DNA of 64,000 bases from Desulfurivibrionaceae bacterium (lineage in GTDB: Bacteria > Desulfobacterota > Desulfobulbia > Desulfobulbales > VMSU01): assembly GCA_030145275.1 (NCBI GenBank), contig JAQYVV010000005.1:84559-148558 (forward strand). The letters run 5' to 3'. Made by a program: the position numbers and the translations under genes. Of the stretch, positions 7,410-16,216 are shown one piece after another. A model generated the notes under the pieces. That model worked only from the letters and a program-made list of their open reading frames with translations. It was not told the DNA's origin and ran no database searches. Position 1 is the first letter of the stretch, and each line of letters begins with the position of its first letter.

Positions 7410-9536
7410 ATGACTAATAAACGAGAAGAGAGCAAAGATCAGAAGCTTGTCTTAGTAGTTGATGACGATAAGATATTAAGACAGATTCTCTGTCTCTCCA
7501 TGTCAAAATCAGGGTTTAAGGTCGCCGAAGCAGGCACCGGTGAAGAGGCAATAGAAAAATTCAAGGAACTAGGAGCAGATGCCATGTTGCTTGATGTACT
7601 TCTGCCTGGAATAGATGGTTTTCAAGTTTGTAAAAGAATACGAAAAATGCCGGGCGGCGCCTCACTGCCAATAATTATGATCACTGGTCAGGACGATTAT
7701 GAGTCAATAAATAGTGCTTTTGAAGCCGGGGCAACTGATTTTGCAGCAAAACCATTAAACCCGCTTTTGCTTTGTTATAGGATTCGCTACATTATTAGAG
7801 CAAACCAGGCATTTGATGATCTGGGCATTAGTCAGTTGAAACTTGCGGCGGCCCAGGAAATGGCTAATCTGAGCAACTGGGAGTTGGATCTCACCTCAAA
7901 TATTATTGAATGGAATGCAAATGTTTGTAATATTTTTGGTGTCACAGAGCAGGGATACAGAGGGGACCTACAATTCTTTTTAGATATTGTCCATAAAGAA
8001 GATCTTGAAAATGTCAGAAAAAAAATTGATCAATCTGTTCGTCATAATAGAGATATTAATTTTGAGCATCGTATTATTCTTAAGGGAAAAAACGTAAAAA
8101 TAATCAAGCAGGAAGGAAAAATTTTATATGACAGTGCAGGTATCCCTGTGCGGATATTATTTACCAGCCAGGATGTTACCGAAAAGAAAAATACAGAGGA
8201 TGAAGTTCGTTTCCTCGCATTTTATGATCGTCTAACCGAAATGCCGAACCGTATCTTGTTTAAAGAACACCTTGCCAAGGCCCTTTTTGACGCCAAAAGG
8301 GATAGGAGTTATATCGCCGTTCTCTTTATTGATATTGATAATTTTAGATTGATCAATGACACCTTTGGCAGAAAGACAGGTGACGCTATTCTTAAGATTG
8401 TAGCTGATCGTTTAAAAATTTGCCTTCGGGACAATGATACTGCTGCTAAAATGGATGAATATGACCTTACGGCCAGGTTCGGTGCTGATGAATTTGGCAT
8501 TATACTCGAAAATTTAAATGATTTATCCGACTCAGCTATAGTTTGTCGGAGGATCATTGAAATGGTGAATGAAAAAATCACAGTTGATGATAATGATATC
8601 TTTCTGCACTCAAGAATTGGAGTGAGTGTTTTTCCTGACGACGGAAATACGGTAGAAGACTTATTGAGAAATGCTGATTCCGCACTATCACGGGTCAAAG
8701 AACTGGAAAAAGACTCATATCAATTTTATACGGCTGATTTAAACAGCAGAGCCTTTGCGCGCTTTGCTCTTGAAACCAGGCTAAGACAAGCCATTGTGAA
8801 CAATGAATTTTATCTGCTATATCAACCACAGGTAGATTTGGAAACACTGAAAGTGACAGGTGTTGAAGCACTTATTCGATGGCTCCATCCTGATATGGGT
8901 ATTGTGTCTCCAATGGATTTTATTCCGGTGGCCGAGGATACAGGATTGATAATTCCCATTGGTGAATGGGTCATGCGGGAGGCATTGATCCAGTGTAAAA
9001 AATGGGCCGATAGTGGCTTTAATATAAAAATGTCAGTCAACCTTTCCGCTGTCCAATTTCGCGACCCTAAACTTCTAGAATTTGTCAAAACAACCATTGT
9101 TGAGGAAGCGGTAGATACCAATTTTATTGAATTTGAAATCACCGAAAGTATGCTGATGGATGATGTGGAGGGCAGTATCGAACGGATGGAAAAGTTTAAG
9201 GAATTAGGCGTTCGCCTATCCATTGACGATTTTGGCACGGGCTACTCTTCCCTCAATTATCTTAAACGGTTTCCTGTGGATGCGCTCAAAGTAGATCGGT
9301 CGTTTGTAAGTGATATTACAGTCAGTGAAGATGATGCCATGATCGTGACCGCGATAGTGACCCTGGCAAAGAATCTGAACCTTGAGGTTATAGCTGAAGG
9401 AATTGAAATGAAAGAACACCTTTCTTTCCTCAATAATCTTGGCTGCGATCATGCTCAAGGGTATTTGATTAGCAGACCGGTTTCAGCAGAAGAGGTTGAA
9501 AGTTTTTTTGGTGATTGGACTGTCGATGAAATTTAA
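7410..9536 (+). CDS. Response regulator with receiver, PAS, GGDEF and EAL domains (cyclic-di-GMP signalling)
   Basis: 708 residues. Receiver domain at about 12-130 with the acidic cluster VVDDD and the phospho-acceptor Asp62 (LLDVLLPG). A PAS/PAC segment covers about 155-265 (WELDLTSNIIEWN, ILFTSQDVTEKK). The GGDEF domain at about 270-435 has GADEF instead of GGDEF, so cyclase activity is uncertain. The EAL domain at about 455-700 keeps EALIRW, ITESM and DDFGTGYSS, as expected for an active cyclic-di-GMP phosphodiesterase. No transmembrane segment is visible, so it is cytoplasmic and presumably driven by a histidine kinase encoded elsewhere. No good Shine-Dalgarno precedes the ATG, but the start fits the receiver fold. 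A monocistronic unit with a hairpin just downstream. Confidence 0.92.
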   Translation: MTNKREESKDQKLVLVVDDDKILRQILCLSMSKSGFKVAEAGTGEEAIEKFKELGADAMLLDVLLPGIDGFQVCKRIRKMPGGASLPIIMITGQDDYESINSAFEAGATDFAAKPLNPLLLCYRIRYIIRANQAFDDLGISQLKLAAAQEMANLSNWELDLTSNIIEWNANVCNIFGVTEQGYRGDLQFFLDIVHKEDLENVRKKIDQSVRHNRDINFEHRIILKGKNVKIIKQEGKILYDSAGIPVRILFTSQDVTEKKNTEDEVRFLAFYDRLTEMPNRILFKEHLAKALFDAKRDRSYIAVLFIDIDNFRLINDTFGRKTGDAILKIVADRLKICLRDNDTAAKMDEYDLTARFGADEFGIILENLNDLSDSAIVCRRIIEMVNEKITVDDNDIFLHSRIGVSVFPDDGNTVEDLLRNADSALSRVKELEKDSYQFYTADLNSRAFARFALETRLRQAIVNNEFYLLYQPQVDLETLKVTGVEALIRWLHPDMGIVSPMDFIPVAEDTGLIIPIGEWVMREALIQCKKWADSGFNIKMSVNLSAVQFRDPKLLEFVKTTIVEEAVDTNFIEFEITESMLMDDVEGSIERMEKFKELGVRLSIDDFGTGYSSLNYLKRFPVDALKVDRSFVSDITVSEDDAMIVTAIVTLAKNLNLEVIAEGIEMKEHLSFLNNLGCDHAQGYLISRPVSAEEVESFFGDWTVDEI

Positions 9537-9540
9537 TGCC

Positions 9541-9561
9541 TTAGGGCCTTACAGGCCCTAA
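9541..9561. terminator. Stem-loop between convergent genes
   Basis: TTAGGGCC at 9541-9548 pairs perfectly with GGCCCTAA at 9554-9561 around a five-base loop. It follows the GGDEF-EAL stop codon by four bases and lies between convergent genes. There is no T tract on the + strand, so it may be a weak or bidirectional terminator. Confidence 0.5.
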
Positions 9562-9572
9562 GTATGATTCCC

Positions 9573-9586
9573 CGACAGCCTCCTAG
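9573..9586. repeat. Solo end of family D repeat
   Basis: CGACAGCCTCCTAG matches the right end of the complete family D element at 31023-31141. No matching left end is nearby. It abuts the stop codon of the radical SAM gene. Confidence 0.5.
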
Positions 9587-9587
9587 A

Positions 9588-10535
9588 TCAAATCAATCCC
9601 AGGCTTCTCAGGAGCGTGTCCATATCTTTTCTGTCTAGCCGGATAAGCCCCTTCTTTTTAGCGCTGGAAAGAGCAATGTCGTATTCTGTTTTACCCAGTA
9701 CCCTGTTAATTGCAGGGAACTCAGATGCTTTAAAACAAGGGTGATATTGCTCCATTATATTCACGTAGGTGTTTTTTGATAATTTTTGAGCAATAAAACC
9801 GGCTATCTCCCCCGTTTCGTCTACCACCCCTGGCATTACCAAGTGCCTTACCAGTAAACCTTTTTCTGCAACTCCGTTCGCATTTATCTGTAGATCTCCC
9901 ACTTGCCGATGCATTTCAATAAGCGCCTCACGTGCTCTTTTGGGATAGTCTTTCGCATTACAATACAGTTGTGAGTTTTTGCCTGACCAAAACTTGAAGT
10001 CAGGCATATAGATATCAAAAATTCCATCCAGTAATTGGAGAGTTTGCAAGGAATCGTAACCACTTGTATTATAGATTAAAGGTATTGATAGGCCTTTTTC
10101 GATTGCAAATGGAAGGGCTGCTACTATCTGAGGAACGACATGGCTGGGGGTGACAAAGTTGATATTATGGCAACCCTGTTTTTGGAGACTGACCATTATT
10201 GAGGCAAGTTGACCGGCAGATACCTCAACGCCTCCGCTGTTATGGCTTATGTCGTAGTTCTGGCAAAATACGCAGCCAAGATTGCAGCCATTAAAAAAAA
10301 TAGCACCAGATCCTCCGGAACCCACAAGTGGAGTTTCTTCACCATAATGTGCGTTATAATTTGCAACCCGTGCTAATGCACCGGTACGGCAGATGCCTTT
10401 TTTGTTGCTCAGCCTATCAACCTTGCATAAGCGAGGGCAGAGACTGCACTCTTTTAGTAGCAGTTGCAGCTTTTTTGATATTTTTTGTAACTTGCCGGTC
10501 CGTGCGAGTTTGAGGTAGGAGGGAGGGGAGGGCAT
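9588..10535 (-). CDS. Radical SAM protein of the PflX/COG1313 type (pyruvate-formate-lyase-activase homologue)
   Basis: 315 residues with the radical SAM signature CNLGCVFC at residues 84-91 (CX3CX2C) binding a 4Fe-4S cluster. An N-terminal cysteine set (CSLCPRLC at 30-37, then GICR) precedes it and probably binds another metal. Both features and the LVGSGGSGAIFFNG lead-in are typical of COG1313 proteins. The substrate is unknown; glycyl-radical activation is suggested only by homology. No glycyl-radical enzyme gene is adjacent. The gene is co-oriented with the ftsB-like gene upstream, 9 bases away. Confidence 0.85.
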   Translation of the reverse strand: MPSPPSYLKLARTGKLQKISKKLQLLLKECSLCPRLCKVDRLSNKKGICRTGALARVANYNAHYGEETPLVGSGGSGAIFFNGCNLGCVFCQNYDISHNSGGVEVSAGQLASIMVSLQKQGCHNINFVTPSHVVPQIVAALPFAIEKGLSIPLIYNTSGYDSLQTLQLLDGIFDIYMPDFKFWSGKNSQLYCNAKDYPKRAREALIEMHRQVGDLQINANGVAEKGLLVRHLVMPGVVDETGEIAGFIAQKLSKNTYVNIMEQYHPCFKASEFPAINRVLGKTEYDIALSSAKKKGLIRLDRKDMDTLLRSLGLI

Positions 10536-10544
10536 AGGTAAAAA

Positions 10545-10844
10545 TTATTTTTCTTTCGCTTGCTTCTTGTTGAAATCAAAAACCATTTCATTTTTTTTCA
10601 GAAGTCCATACTCACGACGTGCTATCTCTTCAAAATATTTTTGGTCGGTTTTTAATTTTACTATCTCATTTTTCAGCTCAGTGTTTTGCCTTTTGAGGTC
10701 TTCAACTTCTAAAGAGAGGGATGAATTTTGTTCTCGAAGGTTTAAATACTTACCAACTTTTCCAAAAGAGAAGAAAAATAAAAGGAAAATAAGAAGGAAA
10801 AAAATGGTAACAGCAAAAAAACGATTTTTATTTTTATAATGCAT
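10545..10844 (-). CDS. FtsB/DivIC-family septum formation protein
   Basis: 99 residues: a short basic N-terminus, one transmembrane helix (FFAVTIFFLLIFLLFFF, about 8-26), then a leucine-rich coiled coil (LREQNSSLSLEVEDLKRQN, about 36-70) and the tail EEIARREYGLLKKNEMVF, which is characteristic of FtsB. It would link FtsL/FtsQ in the divisome at the inner membrane. Length agrees with the family (about 90-110). Identity is by domain architecture and the ARREYGL tail. Confidence 0.82.
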   Translation of the reverse strand: MHYKNKNRFFAVTIFFLLIFLLFFFSFGKVGKYLNLREQNSSLSLEVEDLKRQNTELKNEIVKLKTDQKYFEEIARREYGLLKKNEMVFDFNKKQAKEK

Positions 10845-10902
10845 AGTCGTTACAAAGAATAACCAAGGAAAAAAGATGTTTTAGACGATATAAATTCAAC
10901 TT

Positions 10903-11042
10903 AATCCGGAAAAACCGGAAATAAGTGCCTTAACAGTAGAGTGTAACATGTTTATTTCAAAATACTTTTAAGCATTTCGTGTCTGTTATACCCCTCAAGG
11001 GGGTACTGAACTGAGTGGCAGAAATTCGGAGTTAAGGCACTA
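10903..11042 (+). repeat. Family A MITE-like repeat, copy A1
   Basis: One end is AATCCGG...CCGG followed by AAGTGCCTTAACAGT (from 10923). The other end is GTTAAGGCACT (11031-11041), so the ends are inverted repeats. The interior closely matches copy A4 (37043-37181) in reverse orientation, including a GAGTGTAACATGTTTATTT segment and a GGGGGTACTGAACTGAGTGG segment. There is no open frame. Confidence 0.8.
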
Positions 11043-11079
11043 AATAATATCACAGAGGTTTCTGGAAAACGAGGGAAAT

Positions 11080-11505
11080 ATGGGTACATCGTCAGAAGAA
11101 AGGGAAATTGTTATTGTCAGTGCTTGTCTTGTTGGCATAGCGAGTAGATATGATGGGAAGGTAAAAACAAATAAAAAATGTTTGAGGCATCTTGAAAATA
11201 AAATTTGGATACCTGTCTGTCCCGAACAGCTTGGCGGACTACCAACTCCCCGTTCACCTGCAGCCCTGAATAATGGAGATGGTTTTGCAGTTTTACGGGG
11301 TGAACAACAGATTATATCTCAGAACGGCAAAGATGTTACCGAAAAATTTATAAGAGGTGCAAAAATAGTTGCAGAGATTGCTCAAGCTTTACAAGTTAAA
11401 AAAGTGTTTTTGAAATCAAAAAGCCCATCATGCGCAGTTTCTGGTAAATGTGGGGTAACGGCGGCGTATTTAACAGAGTGTGGCTTTGATCTGCATGAAT
11501 ACTGA
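11080..11505 (+). CDS. DUF523 family protein
   Basis: 141 residues, with GAGGG a few bases upstream of the ATG. DUF523 hallmarks: VSACLVGIASRYDG near the start, WIPVCPEQLGGLPTPR at about 46-61, VTEKFIRGA and LKSKSPSCAVSG. In most relatives the first motif reads CLxGxxCRYDG. Here the second cysteine is serine (IASRYDG), so a metal site may be altered. The molecular function of the family is unknown. Isolated gene between a repeat and convergent tatC. Confidence 0.82.
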   Translation: MGTSSEEREIVIVSACLVGIASRYDGKVKTNKKCLRHLENKIWIPVCPEQLGGLPTPRSPAALNNGDGFAVLRGEQQIISQNGKDVTEKFIRGAKIVAEIAQALQVKKVFLKSKSPSCAVSGKCGVTAAYLTECGFDLHEY

Positions 11506-11570
11506 TAGTGTCGCGGATAGTGAAGACTCCGATGATGTTGTTATCCACTTTTGCAAGAGGTTCAAGTAGC

Positions 11571-12263
11571 TCAAATTTTTAAAATCTTTAAAATTATAAT
11601 ACCGAATTCGTACAGCAGGTAGAGAGGTCCGCCCATCAGCAGCATATTGACAATGTCTGGGGTGGGGGTAAGCAGGGCCGCAACAATGCTGATAACCAAT
11701 AATGCATAGCGGCGACCTTTTTCAAAACTTTGCCGGCTTGCAACGCCCGTTTTTGCCAGAAAAACCATACATATGGGTAGTTCAAATATGAGGCCGAATG
11801 CCAGTACAAAAACTGTGACAAATGTCACAAACTTGCTAACCGATATCACAGGCTTTAGTTGCTCGGAACCGAAGCTGAGAAGAAAATCTACCCCGTACGG
11901 CAGAGTGATATAATAACAGAAAGACGCGCCACAATAGAAGAGAAAACAGGTGAAAATGGTAAAGTTGAGCTGGCTCTTAAAAGACAATTGAAAAGGTTTA
12001 GCCAAAGAACGCCATAAAATAATCGCAAGAATAGGAACAAGTACAAGGAGATTTACACTTAAAGCCAATTGCACATGGGCTAGAAATGGTTCTGCCACGG
12101 TATAAAATACAAGGGGTTGATCTAGATGGTTTTGAATTATTTCAAAGAGGTGGGGCGATATTGTATAAAACCCGATGGTACCACCAATGATGAGGACACC
12201 TAGTAATAAGAAATGTCGGCGGATCTCATGGACAAAAGCTAGCAGGCGCTCATATGGTTTCAC
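11571..12263 (-). CDS. tatC: Twin-arginine translocase subunit TatC
   Basis: 230 residues, six predicted membrane segments, with a start at GTG (12263); no in-frame ATG fits near the N-terminus. Family features are the N-terminal HEIRRH (equivalent of HLxELRxR), VAEPFLAHVQLAL, the LPYGVDFLLSF loop, FGLIFELPICMVFL and ALLTPTPDIVNMLLMGGPLYLLYE. TatC recognises twin-arginine signal peptides of folded, often cofactor-bearing, proteins. No tatA/tatB is adjacent. It follows the cysteine-cluster gene and secDF on the same strand, so three export-linked genes form one likely operon. Confidence 0.93.
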   Translation of the reverse strand: MKPYERLLAFVHEIRRHFLLLGVLIIGGTIGFYTISPHLFEIIQNHLDQPLVFYTVAEPFLAHVQLALSVNLLVLVPILAIILWRSLAKPFQLSFKSQLNFTIFTCFLFYCGASFCYYITLPYGVDFLLSFGSEQLKPVISVSKFVTFVTVFVLAFGLIFELPICMVFLAKTGVASRQSFEKGRRYALLVISIVAALLTPTPDIVNMLLMGGPLYLLYEFGIIILKILKI

Positions 12264-12298
12264 AGTGTTAAGTCAGGGGTAATTAGATTTAATGGTTT

Positions 12299-13012
12299 TT
12301 ATTTGAAGAGTTCTTTTGATAATATTTCTATAGCATTTTCCAGTATAACAATATTATCAAAAGAATCGCCACTTTTAGGGTTCTTCTTGTGCATATAATC
12401 AAGAAACAAGGGGTCTTTTCTGAATGTGTCAAGGTCGTATAGTGCCGTTATAAAAAGGTCAGCCTGTTCCTTTGAGAGTTGCATTCCTCGTCTCAGCATC
12501 GGGTGTTGGGTGAGAGACATGAGCTGATCGTTATACTTATTATAGAGGATTATTTCCTGGTCTTTCTCCCATTCTTCAATGGTCTGTTCCTGTTGGTCAT
12601 TAAAGCCGAGGCAGTGCGGTTCCCTTATAAGCACATATTTTAGGTTTACTTGTTTGTCTTTTAGCATGGAAGCGCCGCGTCCCACAGGATATGTCCTGCA
12701 GGCTCCAGGCCTTTCATGATATACAAGGCACCCTTGCTCTGCAACAAAGGGGCAGCTGGCTCTTCCGTCGTCAACCATCCCAAGGTAGACAAATGGGTAA
12801 GGATGATTTTCAGTGAATTCTACAATAGCGTGCCTGTCCAAAAATTCAGCAGAGGAGAGATTCAGGCCCTCCCGTAAGCGCAATACATCATAGGGAGTTA
12901 AAGCAAGTTCAAGTTCTCTGCAGCATTCATTAAAGCATTGAACCTTTGTGTGGCATCTGAATCTAAAAGTAGATTTTTTGTCAATTGGTTGCACATTTTC
13001 TGGAAAGGACAT
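12299..13012 (-). CDS. YkgJ-family cysteine-cluster protein (putative Fe-S or zinc protein)
   Basis: 237 residues. Residues about 18-30 carry CHTKVQCFNECC, and about 85-112 carry CPFVAEQGCLVYHERPGACR (spacing typical of the CxxCxxCC/UPF0153 family), which probably bind a metal centre. The rest is helical and family-typical. The start codon overlaps the secDF stop by one base (TAATG on the minus strand), so it is translationally coupled to secDF. Function is unknown in the family. Confidence 0.8.
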   Translation of the reverse strand: MSFPENVQPIDKKSTFRFRCHTKVQCFNECCRELELALTPYDVLRLREGLNLSSAEFLDRHAIVEFTENHPYPFVYLGMVDDGRASCPFVAEQGCLVYHERPGACRTYPVGRGASMLKDKQVNLKYVLIREPHCLGFNDQQEQTIEEWEKDQEIILYNKYNDQLMSLTQHPMLRRGMQLSKEQADLFITALYDLDTFRKDPLFLDYMHKKNPKSGDSFDNIVILENAIEILSKELFK

Positions 13013-15603
13013 TAGGCTGCTCTTGCTCCTGCTTTTTTACTGGCCCAGAGATAAAGGACAGGGCTTGCTATGAAAATTGATGAGTAGGTACCAACAAGGA
13101 CACCAAGCAATAAGGCTAAAGAAAAGTCGTGGATAACAACGCCGCCAAGTATGAAAATTGCTAAGATTACCAGTGCGGTGGTGAGAGAGGTAACAATAGT
13201 TCTGCTGATTATTTGATTAATGCTTTTGTTGATTATGGAGATGAAACCTTCACCTTTGGAACTATCTCTGCGCAAATTTTCACGAATCCTGTCGAAAACA
13301 ACCACAGAGTCATTAAGCGAGTAGCCTGCCAAAGTCAAAAGGGCCGTAACGATAAGCAGGGTAATTTCTATATTCATAAGATAACAGATACCTAGCACGA
13401 CAATAACATCATGGAAGGTTGCGATTGCCGCAGCAATTCCGAAACTGAGATCAAAGCGTAAGGCCAGATAGACTATAACCCCGAACAGAGAAATGAAGAT
13501 AGCCTCCAGGGCCTTGTCGCGGAGAACCTCACTTATGGAAGAGCCAATTTCTGATTGGCTTTCCAGGATGAAGTGATAATCAGACATCTCTGTATTCAGG
13601 GCCTCGGTTACCTGATGGCTCAAGTTTGAAACAACCGCCTCTGATTTTTTAAGTTTCACAATGAGCTGGTTGTCGTCCACCACCTGCTGTAGTTCCACAT
13701 CGCCAAGATTATACCTTTTCAAGGCAGACCTGGCATCATCAAGGTTAAACTGTTTCTCTGCCTTGTATTGCAGCATTGAGCCGCCAGCAAAGTCTACACC
13801 TAGATTGGCTTGGCCACGCAAAATTTGCACAAAGGAAAAAAGACCTATAAGGACTAGCACACCGGAAATAGCAAAGGTCACTTTCCGCACACTCATAAAA
13901 TCGATATTGGGTTTTGAGAGAAACTGCATAAATTTAATTGGTTTTAATGCCTTTCTGCTGTGCATGAAGTCATAAACCAATTTGGTGCCGAAAAGGGTGG
14001 TGAAAAGGTTGAACGTAACACCAAAGGAGAGGGTCACCGCAAAACCTTTGATGGGGCCGGTTCCGAAGAGAAACAAGGCCAATGCCGTAATCAGAGTGGT
14101 CACCTGGGAGTCAACAATGGTCCAGAATGCCTTTTGGTAGCCTCCTTCAACTCCAGATTTGACCGATTTGCCAAGGGCAAATTCCTCCCTCATACGTTCA
14201 AAAATTAGAACATTCGAGTCAACCGCCATACCGATGGATAGAATGATACCTGCAATACCTGGCAGTGTCAGGGTAGCATTCATAAAGGCGAGTCCTGCAA
14301 AAAGAAGCATGACATTAAGCATTAGGGCAAAATTGGCAATAATACCGGAAAGACGGTAGTAGACAATCATAAAAACGAGGACCATGACAGTGCCCAATAG
14401 ACCTGCTGCCAGTCCTTTGTTGATTGAATCCTGGCCAAGGCTTGCACCAACGGTGAGGTTTTGGATAATTTCAACAGGGGCGGGCAGGGCGCCGATGCGA
14501 AGAACAATGGCAAGATCTGTGGCGTCCTCGTAGTTGAAGTTGCCGGATATCTGGGCACTGCCTCCTAGTATCTTTTCACGAATGACCGGCGCTGATTTGA
14601 CATTATCGTCGAGAATGATAGCAAAGCGTTTATTGACATTTTTTTCGGTAACTTGTCCAAATATCTTGCCTCCCCGTCCTGTGAGATCAAGGGTGACATA
14701 GGGCTCATTAAAGGTGCCGCCAACCCTGACCTGAGCGTCTTTGACCATGTCGCCGCTCATCATAACTTGATCTAAAATGAGAAGAGGTGTGTCAGTTTTA
14801 AGACCGGTCTGATTGTCTGTGACCGATTCAAAATAAAGTTCAGTGTTTTGCGGTAACTGGTTGCGTACGGCATTGTTGAGCTTTTCGCGTGATTCTCCCC
14901 GGTTCCATTGTCCGGCTAGTATAGCCTGAGAAATTATGCCGTTGAGATCGAGACCTTTATTGTCTTCGTCCACCATTTTAAATTCAAGCTGGGCAGTTTG
15001 GCCAATAAGACCAAGGGCGCGGTCTGGATCCTTGACTCCAGGAAGCTGTATAACAATTTCGTCTTTTCCCTGACGGACAATAACTGGTTCTGCGACACCA
15101 AATTGATCAATTCGATTTCGGATAATCTCAAGAGATTGATTGACCGCATTCTTTTTGATAAATTCAACCCGGTCTTCGGTAAGCCCCATGATTATTCTTG
15201 GGAATGTTCCTTCTTCAGCTTGTATTTCTATGTCGAGATTTGGGAAATCCCCTTCAGTCATATCTCGAACGGTTTGCAGAACGCTGGTGTTTGGCAGGGT
15301 GAAAATTACCTTGTTTTGGTCTGGTGATTTTATTTTAACGACGGAAATACGCTTTTCAATAAGGGCATCTTTAAGGTCTTGGGCGGCAAAATCCAGTGAG
15401 TTTTCAACGGCTTTTTCAAGATTAACTCGCAAAACGAGATGCATACCACCTTGAAGGTCAAGTCCGAGCCGAAGTCCCTCAGGAGCGAAATATTTTTTCC
15501 ACCAATCAGGGACGTTTGGGGTAAAAGAAGGGATTATGCTGGTTGCGGAAAAGAAAGCAATAAAGGCAAGCAGTAGAATTTTCCATTTCAGAGACTTATT
15601 CAT
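13012..15603 (-). CDS. secDF: Fused protein translocase subunits SecD-SecF
   Basis: 863 residues, start with AGGAG upstream. The SecD half (about 1-560) has one N-terminal membrane helix, the GLDLQGGMHLVL motif, the P1 head and five more helices including GIAGIILSIGMAVDSNVLIFERMREE. The SecF half (about 570-863) has LGVDFAGGSMLQY, and LAGYSLNDSVVVFDRIREN. SecDF uses the proton or sodium gradient to pull proteins out after SecA. In most Proteobacteria secD and secF are separate genes, so the fusion is a minor peculiarity. No yajC is seen next to it. Confidence 0.96.
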   Translation of the reverse strand: MNKSLKWKILLLAFIAFFSATSIIPSFTPNVPDWWKKYFAPEGLRLGLDLQGGMHLVLRVNLEKAVENSLDFAAQDLKDALIEKRISVVKIKSPDQNKVIFTLPNTSVLQTVRDMTEGDFPNLDIEIQAEEGTFPRIIMGLTEDRVEFIKKNAVNQSLEIIRNRIDQFGVAEPVIVRQGKDEIVIQLPGVKDPDRALGLIGQTAQLEFKMVDEDNKGLDLNGIISQAILAGQWNRGESREKLNNAVRNQLPQNTELYFESVTDNQTGLKTDTPLLILDQVMMSGDMVKDAQVRVGGTFNEPYVTLDLTGRGGKIFGQVTEKNVNKRFAIILDDNVKSAPVIREKILGGSAQISGNFNYEDATDLAIVLRIGALPAPVEIIQNLTVGASLGQDSINKGLAAGLLGTVMVLVFMIVYYRLSGIIANFALMLNVMLLFAGLAFMNATLTLPGIAGIILSIGMAVDSNVLIFERMREEFALGKSVKSGVEGGYQKAFWTIVDSQVTTLITALALFLFGTGPIKGFAVTLSFGVTFNLFTTLFGTKLVYDFMHSRKALKPIKFMQFLSKPNIDFMSVRKVTFAISGVLVLIGLFSFVQILRGQANLGVDFAGGSMLQYKAEKQFNLDDARSALKRYNLGDVELQQVVDDNQLIVKLKKSEAVVSNLSHQVTEALNTEMSDYHFILESQSEIGSSISEVLRDKALEAIFISLFGVIVYLALRFDLSFGIAAAIATFHDVIVVLGICYLMNIEITLLIVTALLTLAGYSLNDSVVVFDRIRENLRRDSSKGEGFISIINKSINQIISRTIVTSLTTALVILAIFILGGVVIHDFSLALLLGVLVGTYSSIFIASPVLYLWASKKAGARAA

Positions 15604-15844
15604 TCAGAACTCCTGGTATAATAAAATATTGTAAGCTGATTTTGGTTAAATGATACGCATCATATACCTATGATGCCGTGGTGAAAACAGAATCTGATAA
15701 AATTGTAAGGCAAAACCAAGCGATTATACTCCAGATGCTAAAGAAGTCAATATTCACAGGAAAATTTCCTTGGACAATTTTACGCTATCCTGGTAAAAGT
15801 AGCGGTTCTACGATTTAAACCATTTATTTTAAATAGAGTACCCC

Positions 15845-16216
15845 ATGAAAACTGTAAAAAAAGATTACGCCGATAAATCCAGCCTGGAAATTGCAAAAAA
15901 AATCAGTCAAGCGGCTTTAGATACAAAAGCCGAAGAATTATTTATCCTTGATGTACGAGAATTGTCTGGTTTTACCGATTATTTTATTATTATGAGTGGT
16001 CGATCCACCAGACATGTTCAAGGGCTGGCGGCCGCGATTGATAAAGAAATGAGCAGCAAGCGCATGAAAACTTCCAACACCGAGGGCCTTGACGAGGGGC
16101 TTTGGGTCTTGCTTGATTTCAATGATGTTATTGTGCACATATTTTATAGTGAGGTTAGAAGTTTTTATGATCTTGAAGGCCTTTGGCACGATGCTCCCAG
16201 GGTAGAGGTTGATTGA
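15845..16216 (+). CDS. rsfS: Ribosomal silencing factor RsfS
   Basis: 123 residues of the Iojap/RsfS family: KAEELFILDVRELSGFTDYF, IIMSGRSTRHVQGLA, and EGLDEGLWVLLDFNDVIVHIF with the closing YDLEGLWHDAP. It binds ribosomal protein L14 and blocks subunit joining when nutrients are short. It often sits next to nadD; here the next gene is gpmI, coupled by a TGATG overlap. Confidence 0.95.
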   Translation: MKTVKKDYADKSSLEIAKKISQAALDTKAEELFILDVRELSGFTDYFIIMSGRSTRHVQGLAAAIDKEMSSKRMKTSNTEGLDEGLWVLLDFNDVIVHIFYSEVRSFYDLEGLWHDAPRVEVD

